Positions 36,623-44,516 of a stretch of DNA of 64,000 bases are shown piece after piece. A program made the translations under genes and the position numbers. Source of the DNA: an uncultured Nitrosomonadales bacterium (GTDB lineage Bacteria > Pseudomonadota > Gammaproteobacteria > Burkholderiales > Gallionellaceae); assembly GCA_903858965.1 (NCBI GenBank), contig CAIOKY010000149.1, positions 17,282-81,281 of the forward strand, read 5' to 3'. Every line of letters starts with the position of its first letter. Positions within the stretch are counted from its first letter, which is position 1. The notes beneath the pieces were generated by a model that worked only from the letters and a program-made list of their open reading frames with translations, was not told where the DNA came from and made no database searches.

Positions 36623-37390
36623 ATGCTGACGATACTGATCATCAATTCCAAAGGTGGATCGGGAAAGACCACCTTGAGCACCACTCTCGCCAGTTATTAC
36701 GCCAGCAAAAAATTCCGAACCACGATCATGGACTACGACCCGCAAGGGTCTTGCCTGCAGTGGCTGCGGGTACGTCCCGGCCACATGGGCAATATCCACG
36801 CCGCCAATGCCGCACCGCCAAAGGGTGCCAGCAACCTGCACAATTTACAGAAATGGGTTCCGGTCGGCACCGAGGTGCTGGTCATCGATGCACCTTCCGG
36901 AGTAAAAGGATTGTTGCTGCAGGAGATGGTACGCAAGGCCAACTTCATCGTGGTGCCGGTCGTTCCATCACCGATCGATATTCACGCCACCGCCGACTTC
37001 ATCAAGGAGATGTTCACGATAGGTGGCGCTGCCATCGGCAAGACCAAGGTCGCCATGGTTGCCAATCGGATGCGCCGGTCTTCTCCCGCACGCGAACCAC
37101 TGGAACGCTTCCTCTCTTCTCTGCGACTGCCATTCCTGACCAGCATCAGCGATTCCGACAATTACCTGCGCGCTGTTGAAAAAGGTCTGGGCATATTCGA
37201 AATGGGCGAAGTACAAACTGCCATGGAAAGACAGGAACTGCTGCCTATCCTGAAATGGCTGGACGGACAGGTTCAGGTTGCCGAAATCGAAAGTAATGTC
37301 GTCAACATAGATGACTCCAGAAAGCTTGCCGCCAATCGCTCGGTCGGCAAGGCATGGCACTCTCCCATTACCCGTAACGCGCTCAGATAA
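36623..37390 (+). CDS. ParA/MinD-type ATPase 2
   Basis: A 255-residue tandem paralogue of ATPase 1, roughly two-thirds identical by eye over the first 215 residues. It keeps Lys10, Lys15 and MDYDPQGS, so it should be an active ATPase. The C-terminal 40 residues differ completely from those of its neighbour, which points to different partners. It has its own AAGGGGAG ribosome-binding site and probable promoter, and dyads upstream. No ParB and no recognised parS site are present. Confidence 0.88.
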   Translation: MLTILIINSKGGSGKTTLSTTLASYYASKKFRTTIMDYDPQGSCLQWLRVRPGHMGNIHAANAAPPKGASNLHNLQKWVPVGTEVLVIDAPSGVKGLLLQEMVRKANFIVVPVVPSPIDIHATADFIKEMFTIGGAAIGKTKVAMVANRMRRSSPAREPLERFLSSLRLPFLTSISDSDNYLRAVEKGLGIFEMGEVQTAMERQELLPILKWLDGQVQVAEIESNVVNIDDSRKLAANRSVGKAWHSPITRNALR

Positions 37391-37488
37391 GTTTCCGGCC
37401 CAGCCGTCGCGCGACAGATACGCTGCTTTTTTATCGGCACACCTTCCGACAAATACTTTCTACGAGCGAACAGAAAGGGAGGCTCGCG

Positions 37489-38265
37489 ATGTCCAAAACT
37501 TCTGCCAAAAAACGCGGTTACGGCTGGCAGCCGGATGTGCCGGATCAACGCGACCATCTCTACGCCGCGCCGGTAGTCCATCTCGCGAAGCTGCCCACCA
37601 AGGCTGATCTGCGCCCGCACTGCCCGCCGGTTTACGACCAGGGCCAACTCGGCAGTTGCACAGCGAATGCCATCGGTGCAGCCATCCAGTTCGAACGGCG
37701 CAAACAAAAACTCAAACCTGATTTCGCCCCGTCGCGCCTGTTCATCTACTACAACGAGCGCGTCATGGAACACAGCGTTAAATCCGATGCGGGCGCACAG
37801 ATTCGCGATGGCATCAAGAGTGTCGCCAAGCAAGGCGATTGCACGGAAAAAGAATGGCCGTACAACATCGCCAGGTTCACCGACAAACCCACACCCTCAT
37901 GCTACAAGGATGCAGTTAAATACAAGACCGTGAGCTACCAGCGCGTGCCGCAAGTACTCAACCAGATGAAAGGTTGTCTCGCCTCCGGCTATCCCTTCGT
38001 GTTCGGTTTCTCGGTCTACACCGAATTTGAAAACGACATCGTCGCGAAAACCGGCGTGCTCAATATGCCCGGCGCAAAAGAAAAACTGTTGGGCGGCCAC
38101 GCAGTGCTGGCCGTCGGCTACGACGACAAGACGCAACGCTTCATCGTGCGCAATTCATGGGGCAACAAGTGGGGGATCAAGGGTTACTTCACGATGCCCT
38201 ATTCCTATCTTACCGATTCAAACCTGGCCGACGACCTGTGGACGATACGGCTGGAGTCGGCTTGA
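37489..38265 (+). CDS. cytosolic papain-like (C1 family) cysteine protease
   Basis: A 258-residue protease of the papain fold. Catalytic residues are readable: Q51 (oxyanion) and C57 in DQGQLGSCTAN, H204 in GGHAVLAVGYDD, and N222 in VRNSWGNKWG. It starts with KRGYGWQPDVPDQRDH, a segment typical of bacterial C1 relatives. There is no signal peptide and no long inhibitory propeptide, so the enzyme seems to act in the cytoplasm and must be controlled otherwise. It is 98 bases after ATPase 2 with an AAAGGGAGG site. The substrate is unknown. Confidence 0.88.
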   Translation: MSKTSAKKRGYGWQPDVPDQRDHLYAAPVVHLAKLPTKADLRPHCPPVYDQGQLGSCTANAIGAAIQFERRKQKLKPDFAPSRLFIYYNERVMEHSVKSDAGAQIRDGIKSVAKQGDCTEKEWPYNIARFTDKPTPSCYKDAVKYKTVSYQRVPQVLNQMKGCLASGYPFVFGFSVYTEFENDIVAKTGVLNMPGAKEKLLGGHAVLAVGYDDKTQRFIVRNSWGNKWGIKGYFTMPYSYLTDSNLADDLWTIRLESA

Positions 38266-38304
38266 AATTCGGCATCCCGGCCTTGAACTGTTCAAGGAGA
38301 TAAC

Positions 38305-39453
38305 ATGGCCACCTATACGCTTTACTACGCGACCAACCGCAATCATATCGGCGCAGACCGCTGGCATCCGGATTCATACGTCACCAAGTTCAGCGACGAT
38401 GGCATGGAGAATCTGCGCTTCGGCATTGTGACCGTGACGGCCGATGATTTCCAGGTTGGAAAATATTTAAGCTCGGACATGCAGGATTGCGGCAAAGGCA
38501 ACGGAGAAGATCTCGGCGGCTATCTGGCCGTTTGCGCCAAGACAGCACAGATCGATGCCTACCAGGAAAGCATCAACAAGGACATCGCTGATGTCGCGCA
38601 ACCGCAGGCCAAGTTGGGTTCGCAAGCGATGTTCGCCGATGTGCAATCCGATATGGAGAACAGCAGCGACGTGCTGCTCTATATACACGGCTTCAATGTA
38701 TCGTGGTTCGACGCGGTGGGATCGGCATTGGCGTTGCAACTGATGTTGCGCAACGCACCGACCAAAGACCCGAAGCAAAACGTGCTGGTCATCTTGTTCA
38801 CCTGGCCTTCGGACGGCATGGCGCTGCCCTGGGTGTCATACAAATCAGACCGTTCCGAGGCAACCGGTTCCGGTGCGGCGGTCGGGCGCGCATTCTTGAA
38901 GGCACGCGATTTTCTTGCCGACCTGCATGACCGCGCAAAACAGGGCGGGGAAACATTGTGCGGTCAGGACATCCACCTGCTCTGCCATTCGATGGGCAAC
39001 TTTTTGTTGCAGAGCGCGCTCGCTCGTACCTTCGACCACACTCCGGGCAACTGCCTGCCGCGCATATTCGAGCACGTATTCCTGTGCGCGCCCGATGTCG
39101 ACGACACCGCACTGGAACCCAACCAGCCGCTGGCACAAGTGGACCAGATCGCGCGCAACGTCACGATCTATTACAACCGCGACGACAAGGCGATGGTGAT
39201 ATCAGACTACACCAAGGGCAACCCGGAACGGCTGGGCGGAACCGGCGCGGCACATCCCGCGCTGCTGCACAATAAAGTCCATCAGGTTGATTGCACGCAG
39301 GTCGTGCATGGCCTCGTCGAACACAGCTACTATCTCGCCGGAAACATCAACGCCGATATACGCGCGAGCATCGATGGCTGGGAGCAGGATGACCCGCGAC
39401 GCAAGCGGACGCGCAGCAGTACGTTGAGTAATGTTTGGGCGATGAAATCATAA
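38305..39453 (+). CDS. alpha/beta hydrolase, DUF900-like
   Basis: A 382-residue predicted serine hydrolase. The strand-turn LLYIHGFNVSW (125-135) is the oxyanion segment, and the nucleophile elbow is CHSMG (227-231, S229), with Cys in place of the usual first Gly. The acid may be in CAPDVDD, and the His near the C-terminal VVHGLVEHSYY. The opening TLYYATNRNH and overall plan match DUF900 hydrolases. No signal peptide. It follows the protease by 39 bases with AAGGAG, so the two are very likely co-expressed. The substrate is unknown. Confidence 0.82.
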   Translation: MATYTLYYATNRNHIGADRWHPDSYVTKFSDDGMENLRFGIVTVTADDFQVGKYLSSDMQDCGKGNGEDLGGYLAVCAKTAQIDAYQESINKDIADVAQPQAKLGSQAMFADVQSDMENSSDVLLYIHGFNVSWFDAVGSALALQLMLRNAPTKDPKQNVLVILFTWPSDGMALPWVSYKSDRSEATGSGAAVGRAFLKARDFLADLHDRAKQGGETLCGQDIHLLCHSMGNFLLQSALARTFDHTPGNCLPRIFEHVFLCAPDVDDTALEPNQPLAQVDQIARNVTIYYNRDDKAMVISDYTKGNPERLGGTGAAHPALLHNKVHQVDCTQVVHGLVEHSYYLAGNINADIRASIDGWEQDDPRRKRTRSSTLSNVWAMKS

Positions 39454-39587
39454 TTGCAGTATAGAATAACCAGATAAATTGCGATGTAATGACCGCTTTG
39501 TGCCAAATGCGGATATTCGCGATTACAATTCCATTCGATTCTCGGCACAATACGCAAGTGATTTTTTACACTATGGCTAGGTAGTCC

Positions 39588-39833
39588 ATGCACTTTATAG
39601 TGGGTCTGCTGGGTACTTTTGACACATTCATCCAATGGGGTTTTGGATGGCGCTATCTCCTATCGCCAAGTTTTCGACGTTCAGTACATAACCGCTGGCA
39701 TTACAAAAGTAGAGCACCAATTGTTGCCGAAGCGATCTTTGCTCTGGTTTGTTTTGTTGCAGTAAATACCATTATTGCATTGATATTGTGGCGAGTATTA
39801 GTTGGGCCTATTCCCTCGGTTCATGAATGGTAA
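39588..39833 (+). CDS. small membrane protein, unknown
   Basis: An 81-residue protein in an AT-rich patch. A first hydrophobic segment is short (about 1-20), and a strong membrane helix follows at about 47-70 (IFALVCFVAVNTIIALILW). The middle is basic (FRRSVHNRWHYKSR). I recognise no family. The start has no good ribosome-binding site; codon use differs from the neighbouring cassette, so it may belong to a separate acquisition with the next gene. Confidence 0.5.
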   Translation: MHFIVGLLGTFDTFIQWGFGWRYLLSPSFRRSVHNRWHYKSRAPIVAEAIFALVCFVAVNTIIALILWRVLVGPIPSVHEW

Positions 39834-40052
39834 TAATGATTTGGGACAGATAGATAAGTAACAATAACTAGATGCATGGGTAACTATCCTCTTTGAACGG
39901 CCGCCTTCTGGCATCGAGTTTGATATTATGAAGTTCCGTTGCGTGCCAATAGGAGTCGTTCGACGAGTAAACGCAGAATGCTAACTATCGGCCAACTTCG
40001 GACGTTCGAGCGTGTCCTCCAATTGTATGAATTGCACCACTCAAAGGTCTAA

Positions 40053-41165
40053 ATGAAACGACTTACTTGGATTGTTGTTGTGTTACTTGCCATGCCATTA
40101 TCGGCAACGGCAGGATTGTTTGGCTTGGGGAGCAGTAAGAGTGATGTGGCCACAAAGGTGGCGACATTGGATGAGGATGGTCTGATATTAGGACTAGACT
40201 TCAGCCCGGATGGCAAGCATCTCGCAGCGACCCCTTTCGACTCCGCAACAGTTCATATATGGAATTGGCAAGACAATCGTTTGGAACGAACTTTGGAAAG
40301 AGCGCAAGGATCGAACATAACGGTGACTGAACCTGTTCGATACAGCCCGGATGGGAAATTGCTTGCGGTCTGTCACACCCGCGCCGCTGGTTTCTTGGTA
40401 ATCCGTGTATGGGGCACTGACACTTGGAATGTCATACATGACATTGCTGAACCAACTGGAGGCGGAGGGTGTGATGCAATCGGATTTACATCAGACGGAA
40501 AGTCATTGATCAGAGTATTAGCCAGAATGCCAGGATTCTCAGGAAGCAGTTTAATTGCATATGACACCTCTACGTGGCAGCCCTCGTGGGGAATTAATAC
40601 ACAACCCTTTCTTCCTTCAACCTTAGCAATCAGTTCCGATAACAAATTTATTGCAATCGGCGGCCAGTCTTTCAACGGGGGTAATGGTTCACCAGTAACT
40701 ATACAAGGGGAAATAACCATAGTGGATATGGCACAGCGTGAGATTATCAGAACTATAGAGATCAAGAATGGACAGCGTGGCGCGCTCGCTTGGAGTGCAG
40801 ATGGCATCCATCTTGCCTATGGAGGTGAGGAAGGCATTGAAATATTTGATGTACGTTCTGGAGCGCGTGTGGTTGAAGAGAAAACCGATGAAACGATAAC
40901 GCATGTTCATATCCGATATACACCGGATGGCAAATATTTCATCGAGAGCGGCTTTGGCGAACATGGAACAAAAGTCCGAATCTGGGATGGGCAGCATCAA
41001 GAATTATTGCAAGAAATAAAGGCCATACCTGGCTGTATTGCGATATCGAAAGATGGACGCTATATGGCAATGGGTGGTAGTGCACCGGGCATTACCAACA
41101 TAAATCCTCTTCTCGGTTTGATGCTTCCATCCAGAGGAAAAATTGTTGTTTATGAGCTGAAGTGA
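40053..41165 (+). CDS. exported WD40-like beta-propeller protein
   Basis: A 370-residue protein with a signal peptide (1-20, ending TAG). The mature part is a series of WD40-type blades: LDFSPDGKHLAAT...VHIWNW, VRYSPDGKLLAV, IGFTSDGKSLIR, LAWSADGIHLAYGG, IRYTPDGKYFIES...VRIWDG and AISKDGRYMAMGG, about six or seven in total. Such propellers are binding scaffolds; the partner is unknown. AT-rich with weak codon bias, like the small gene before it, and without close operon neighbours. AAAGG precedes the start. Confidence 0.8.
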   Translation: MKRLTWIVVVLLAMPLSATAGLFGLGSSKSDVATKVATLDEDGLILGLDFSPDGKHLAATPFDSATVHIWNWQDNRLERTLERAQGSNITVTEPVRYSPDGKLLAVCHTRAAGFLVIRVWGTDTWNVIHDIAEPTGGGGCDAIGFTSDGKSLIRVLARMPGFSGSSLIAYDTSTWQPSWGINTQPFLPSTLAISSDNKFIAIGGQSFNGGNGSPVTIQGEITIVDMAQREIIRTIEIKNGQRGALAWSADGIHLAYGGEEGIEIFDVRSGARVVEEKTDETITHVHIRYTPDGKYFIESGFGEHGTKVRIWDGQHQELLQEIKAIPGCIAISKDGRYMAMGGSAPGITNINPLLGLMLPSRGKIVVYELK

Positions 41166-41572
41166 ATTTCGTCTGCTTTGGGTTAGTACGAGACGGTTGG
41201 CCAACCTAGCAGGCATGTCCGTTGTGTGTCGGAAGCAGACACATCATGGATGCAACCTTCCGTCGCATCACAACCCGTGATTCACTCGTCGCAATCGTCC
41301 ACTGAAAAATATTCAGACCAGCCCTCGACGCCTTTCAGGAAATCCTCTGGTTGTGTATCACGCCGGTTGTTCTCCGGTTGCGGTGGCAGCTTCAAGAGGA
41401 ACCGGGGAATAAAGAAATCTTCGCTCTGTTGTTCTTGCATTTGTTTTCTCCGCTGGTCTTAAATTGATATCAGCAAAATAGCGAAAACATGTTGCAGGAA
41501 GTTGAAAGTTTTATTTCAGCAAGATGAAATTTGTGACGCCGTCATGCTTGCCGCCGGCGTAAACCTCGCCTG
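41166..41572. other. mostly noncoding gap between the propeller and cytochrome genes
   Basis: The best content is a 52-codon minus-strand frame with a good ribosome-binding site (41282-41440). A plus-strand frame over the same bases has no ribosome-binding site and unnatural composition and is rejected. No RNA gene or repeat is seen in the rest. Confidence 0.55.
41282..41440 (-). CDS. possible 52-residue acidic protein
   Basis: Short frame starting MQEQQSEDFFIPRFLLKLPP and ending in an acidic tail (SVDDCDE). The ATG at 41440 is preceded by AGCGGAG at 7-bp spacing, one of the better ribosome-binding sites in the area. It is 133 bases downstream of the diheme cytochrome on the same strand and could be the third gene of that unit. 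Composition is protein-like (aromatic residues with DFLKGVEGWSEYF). I know no homologue. Confidence 0.42.
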   Translation of the reverse strand: MQEQQSEDFFIPRFLLKLPPQPENNRRDTQPEDFLKGVEGWSEYFSVDDCDE

Positions 41573-42226
41573 TCAAAGCCCGGACAGATAATCCGCCAGG
41601 GCGTCGATCTCGGCATCGGTCAGATTCTCGGCGATCTGGCTCATGATGTTGCCCGGGCTGTTAAGGCGCTCTCCGCTCCTCCAATTAATCAGCTGGGCGC
41701 GCAGGTATCCCTTGTGCTGGCCGCCTATCACGGGAAAGGTCGAGATATTCGGCGCCCTGCCCTTGCCATTCACACCATGGCAAGTCTCGCATGGCGGGAT
41801 CTTGCGGGGTACATCGCCTTTCAGGAATATCTTTTTCCCGACCGGATTGCCTTCCGGACCATTACCCTGCATCTTTTTCTGGCTGGCAAAAAAAGTGGCG
41901 ATGTCGATCAGCTCGGCATCGTTGATCGTCAGCGCCAGGGCGCTCATGATCTGGTGGGTGCGCGCACCCGACTGGAAATCGCGCAGCTCCTTGGCGATAT
42001 AGCGGGAATACTGCCCGGCGAGATTGGGCACCATGTCATCCAGGCTTACGCCGGTTTCGCCGTGGCAGCCTTGGCACAGTTCGGATTTATTCTTGCCCGT
42101 GCCCACGTTGCCGGCACCCAGGCGCAGCTTGATCACATCGACCCGCTCTGCGACACAGGTTGTGGCGGCAGTCAGCAGGGTGACCGCAAAAAAACCCGTG
42201 ACGATCCTGTTTTGAATATGGAACAT
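41573..42226 (-). CDS. diheme cytochrome c4-type protein
   Basis: Exported 217-residue cytochrome with a signal peptide (1-26) and two class I heme domains. Heme 1 is CQGCH (51-55) and heme 2 CETCH (146-150); likely Met ligands are M94 in HQIM and a Met in NIMSQIAENL. Cytochromes c4 carry electrons from quinol-cytochrome c reductase to terminal oxidases or nitrite/iron enzymes. It lies 78 bases downstream of the SUMF1-like gene, probably in one transcript. Confidence 0.9.
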   Translation of the reverse strand: MFHIQNRIVTGFFAVTLLTAATTCVAERVDVIKLRLGAGNVGTGKNKSELCQGCHGETGVSLDDMVPNLAGQYSRYIAKELRDFQSGARTHQIMSALALTINDAELIDIATFFASQKKMQGNGPEGNPVGKKIFLKGDVPRKIPPCETCHGVNGKGRAPNISTFPVIGGQHKGYLRAQLINWRSGERLNSPGNIMSQIAENLTDAEIDALADYLSGL

Positions 42227-42304
42227 GGCATTGAACTCCAGTACCGGTAAAAAGCTTTTCGATTAAACCGCAAAAAACAAAATCATCAGACGCTGCTCTG
42301 CCCG

Positions 42305-43207
42305 CTACGGCAGCGTCCTGACCACCCTGAAACCGGTGTCGAAATACCTGTAATCGGGAGCGCTGACGCTGCGGAATGCGGAGCGTGCGCCGATCTGGTA
42401 GTAGATCCACGAGCCGCCGCGAAGCACGCGCTTAGCGTTATCTCCTGCCCATGTGCTGCCGTTATTAGGCGCACCTTTGTAGCTGTCGCGATAGCTGTCT
42501 TCCACCCACTCGCCCACGTTGCCGCTCATGTCGTACAAGCCAAAAGCATTGGCTTGTTTGGCGGCTGCGGGATGGGTGGCTTTGCCGCTGTTCTGGTCGT
42601 ACCACGCCACGCTGTCCGCATTGTCGCCGCCGCAGTACTCGGTCTGCTTCCCGGCCCGGCAGGCATATTCCCATTGCGCCTCGCTCGGCAGTTGGTAGTG
42701 CTTGCCGGTCTTGAGCGAGAGCCATGTGATGTAGGCCTGGGCATCAGCAAAATTGATGCAGGCAACAGGATGGCTGTCGTCTTGTGCGTAGCCGGGGTTG
42801 CGCCAGTTGGTGTCGTTGAACTCTTCCCATTTATCGCCTGAAAGCATCCAGCATTTGTCGCCGGCGTCATAGCCCGACGCACTCACAAATGCGGCAAACT
42901 GGCCCCGGGTAATCTCGGTCTTGCCCATCGCGAACGGCTGTTCAAACGTGACGCGATGTTCGGGCTTTTCATCTTTTTCGTCGCTGCCAGCCGAACCCAT
43001 GTCGAAGCTGTCTGCGGGGATCGCAACCATGTCAGGACAATCGGTACAGTCCCTGAAAACTGTTCCGGGTTCGAGCGGCTCGGGAGCTTCCTTGGCGGGC
43101 TGGTCTATTGCTGCCTTGTTTGCAGCCTGTGCGGGAAGGGATATGGCGGCCAGACAGAACGTGGCGATCGCGAGGGCTATCAGGTTGTGCAGTTTTGATT
43201 TGCTCAT
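42305..43207 (-). CDS. exported SUMF1-fold protein lacking the FGE catalytic cysteines
   Basis: A 300-residue protein with a signal peptide (1-28, ending AQA). The rest is a formylglycine-generating-enzyme fold: CTDCPDMVAIPADSFDMGS, GKTEITRGQFAAF, LPSEAQWEYACRAG, NVGEWVEDS and RGGSWIYYQIGARSAFR. In genuine FGE the segment after RGGS carries two copper-binding cysteines; here these positions are Tyr and Gly/Ala, so formylglycine synthesis is unlikely. It pairs with a diheme cytochrome and not with a sulfatase. A role in cytochrome or metal-centre maturation, as suspected for NirV-like proteins, is only a guess. Confidence 0.85.
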   Translation of the reverse strand: MSKSKLHNLIALAIATFCLAAISLPAQAANKAAIDQPAKEAPEPLEPGTVFRDCTDCPDMVAIPADSFDMGSAGSDEKDEKPEHRVTFEQPFAMGKTEITRGQFAAFVSASGYDAGDKCWMLSGDKWEEFNDTNWRNPGYAQDDSHPVACINFADAQAYITWLSLKTGKHYQLPSEAQWEYACRAGKQTEYCGGDNADSVAWYDQNSGKATHPAAAKQANAFGLYDMSGNVGEWVEDSYRDSYKGAPNNGSTWAGDNAKRVLRGGSWIYYQIGARSAFRSVSAPDYRYFDTGFRVVRTLP

Positions 43208-43264
43208 ACTTCCCTCGCCAAATGTAGATCGAAAGTTTTTCTACAAGCCCTTTTTACTTTGTAA

Positions 43265-44377
43265 CTACACCTGTCGCTGCCGTAACTCGGCGCGCTTGAG
43301 ATACGCCTCGCGCGCGATCTGCACATCTTCCAGAAAGTACGGCAGCTCTTTCAGCAACATCGCCTGCGGGCCGTCCACCAGGGCCTTGGGCGGTGCGGGA
43401 TGAAAATCCACCAGCACCATGTTAGCTCCGGCGATCACGCCCTGTGCGGTCACCTGCATCATGTCGAGGATGCCGTCCGGCGAAGCGGCCCGCGAGCCGA
43501 CCGAATGCGACGGATCTATGCACACCGGCATGCGCGTCAGGCGCTTGACCACCGGCACATGCGAAAAGTCGACGAAGTTGCGGTGCGGGTCGCCCATATT
43601 GGTCTTCATGCCGCGCAGGCCGAACACCACGTTGCGGTTGCCCTCGGAAGCCAGGTATTCCGCGGCGTTCAGCGATTCGTCCAGCGTGATGCCGAAGCCG
43701 CGCTTGAGCAGGATGGGCATCTCGGTTTGCCGCCCGACGATCTTCAGCAACTCGAAATTCTGCGTGTTGCGCGTGCCGATCTGCAGCATCACGCCGGTAG
43801 CATTGCCGGTCGCATGCAGCGCTTCCTTGATCTCGTACAGATGCGATTCGTGGGTGATCTCCATCGCGATCACCTTGATGCCGTATTTGCCGGCCAGCTC
43901 GAACACATAAGGCAGGCAATATTTGCCGTGGCCCTGGAACGCATACGGGCTGGTGCGCGGCTTGTATGCGCCCATGCGCGTGCACACCTGCCCGCAGTCG
44001 TGTACCGCCTTCATCATGATCTCGACATGCTCGTAGATGTCCACTGCGCACAACCCGGCGAACACGTTCAGCGTGTCCTGCCCGAAGCGCACGCCGTTGT
44101 ATTCAAAATGGGTGGGACGCTGGTCGTCCTTGTGCCGCCCCAGGATGCGGTACTCCTCGGAAACCCGCACCGCGCGCTCGACACAGGGCAGGTTCTGCAT
44201 GTCCTCGATCTCCAGCGACTGGGTGTTGCCGATCAGGTAGATCTCGGTCAATGTCTTCTCACTGCCGCGCTCGGTATGCACGCGCGTCTGGATGCCGGGC
44301 AGTGATGCGAGGTGAGTCATCAGCTGCTTGTATTCCGGCGCTTGCTCGCTGGCGTTGGAATTGAGGATCAGGATCAT
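43265..44377 (-). CDS. 3-deoxy-7-phosphoheptulonate (DAHP) synthase, type I beta
   Basis: First enzyme of the shikimate pathway, condensing phosphoenolpyruvate and erythrose 4-phosphate. The 370-residue protein has an N-terminal ferredoxin-like regulatory domain (about 1-75), characteristic of the I-beta class, followed by the barrel with KPRTSPYAFQG, LIGTRN-like IGTRNTQNFELL, GMKTNMGDPHRNFVDF and CIDPSHSVGSR. It therefore differs from the E. coli AroFGH class. The frame is monocistronic, followed on the left by the SUMF1/cytochrome unit. Confidence 0.92.
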   Translation of the reverse strand: MILILNSNASEQAPEYKQLMTHLASLPGIQTRVHTERGSEKTLTEIYLIGNTQSLEIEDMQNLPCVERAVRVSEEYRILGRHKDDQRPTHFEYNGVRFGQDTLNVFAGLCAVDIYEHVEIMMKAVHDCGQVCTRMGAYKPRTSPYAFQGHGKYCLPYVFELAGKYGIKVIAMEITHESHLYEIKEALHATGNATGVMLQIGTRNTQNFELLKIVGRQTEMPILLKRGFGITLDESLNAAEYLASEGNRNVVFGLRGMKTNMGDPHRNFVDFSHVPVVKRLTRMPVCIDPSHSVGSRAASPDGILDMMQVTAQGVIAGANMVLVDFHPAPPKALVDGPQAMLLKELPYFLEDVQIAREAYLKRAELRQRQV

Positions 44378-44403
44378 TAGTTATTTCTCCAAATTTTCAA
44401 ATA

Positions 44404-44474
44404 CCGTTCGCGGTGAGTGTTTTCCGTTCGTTCCTTCGATACACCGCGCTACACGCGGCACTCAGGACGAACGG
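44404..44474. repeat. dispersed CCGTTCG...CGAACGG repeat, copy 1
   Basis: Begins CCGTTCGCGGTGAGTG and ends CTCAGGACGAACGG. Nested inverted repeats: TTTTCCGTTCGT (44420-44431) with its exact complement at 44467-44478, and CCGCG-CTACA-CGCGG inside. The same ends occur in copy 2 at 45769. It lies between slmA and the DAHP synthase gene, where it could act as transcriptional punctuation or an RNA-stabilising stem. Confidence 0.7.
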
Positions 44475-44516
44475 AAAATGTATCGAACCGCATCTTCGTA
44501 CATCGTACGAGGCTCC

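Noticed and set aside
35709-37390. Plasmid or chromosome partition locus (parAB)
   Set aside because: No parB-like gene follows either ATPase, there is no replication gene nearby, and the window is otherwise chromosomal.
35218-41165. Integrated prophage or transposon as the source of the accessory genes
   Set aside because: No integrase, transposase, phage structural genes, tRNA or flanking direct repeats are seen.
41226-41462. 78-codon plus-strand frame
   Set aside because: Ser/Cys-rich composition and no ribosome-binding site; the opposite strand has a better 52-codon candidate.
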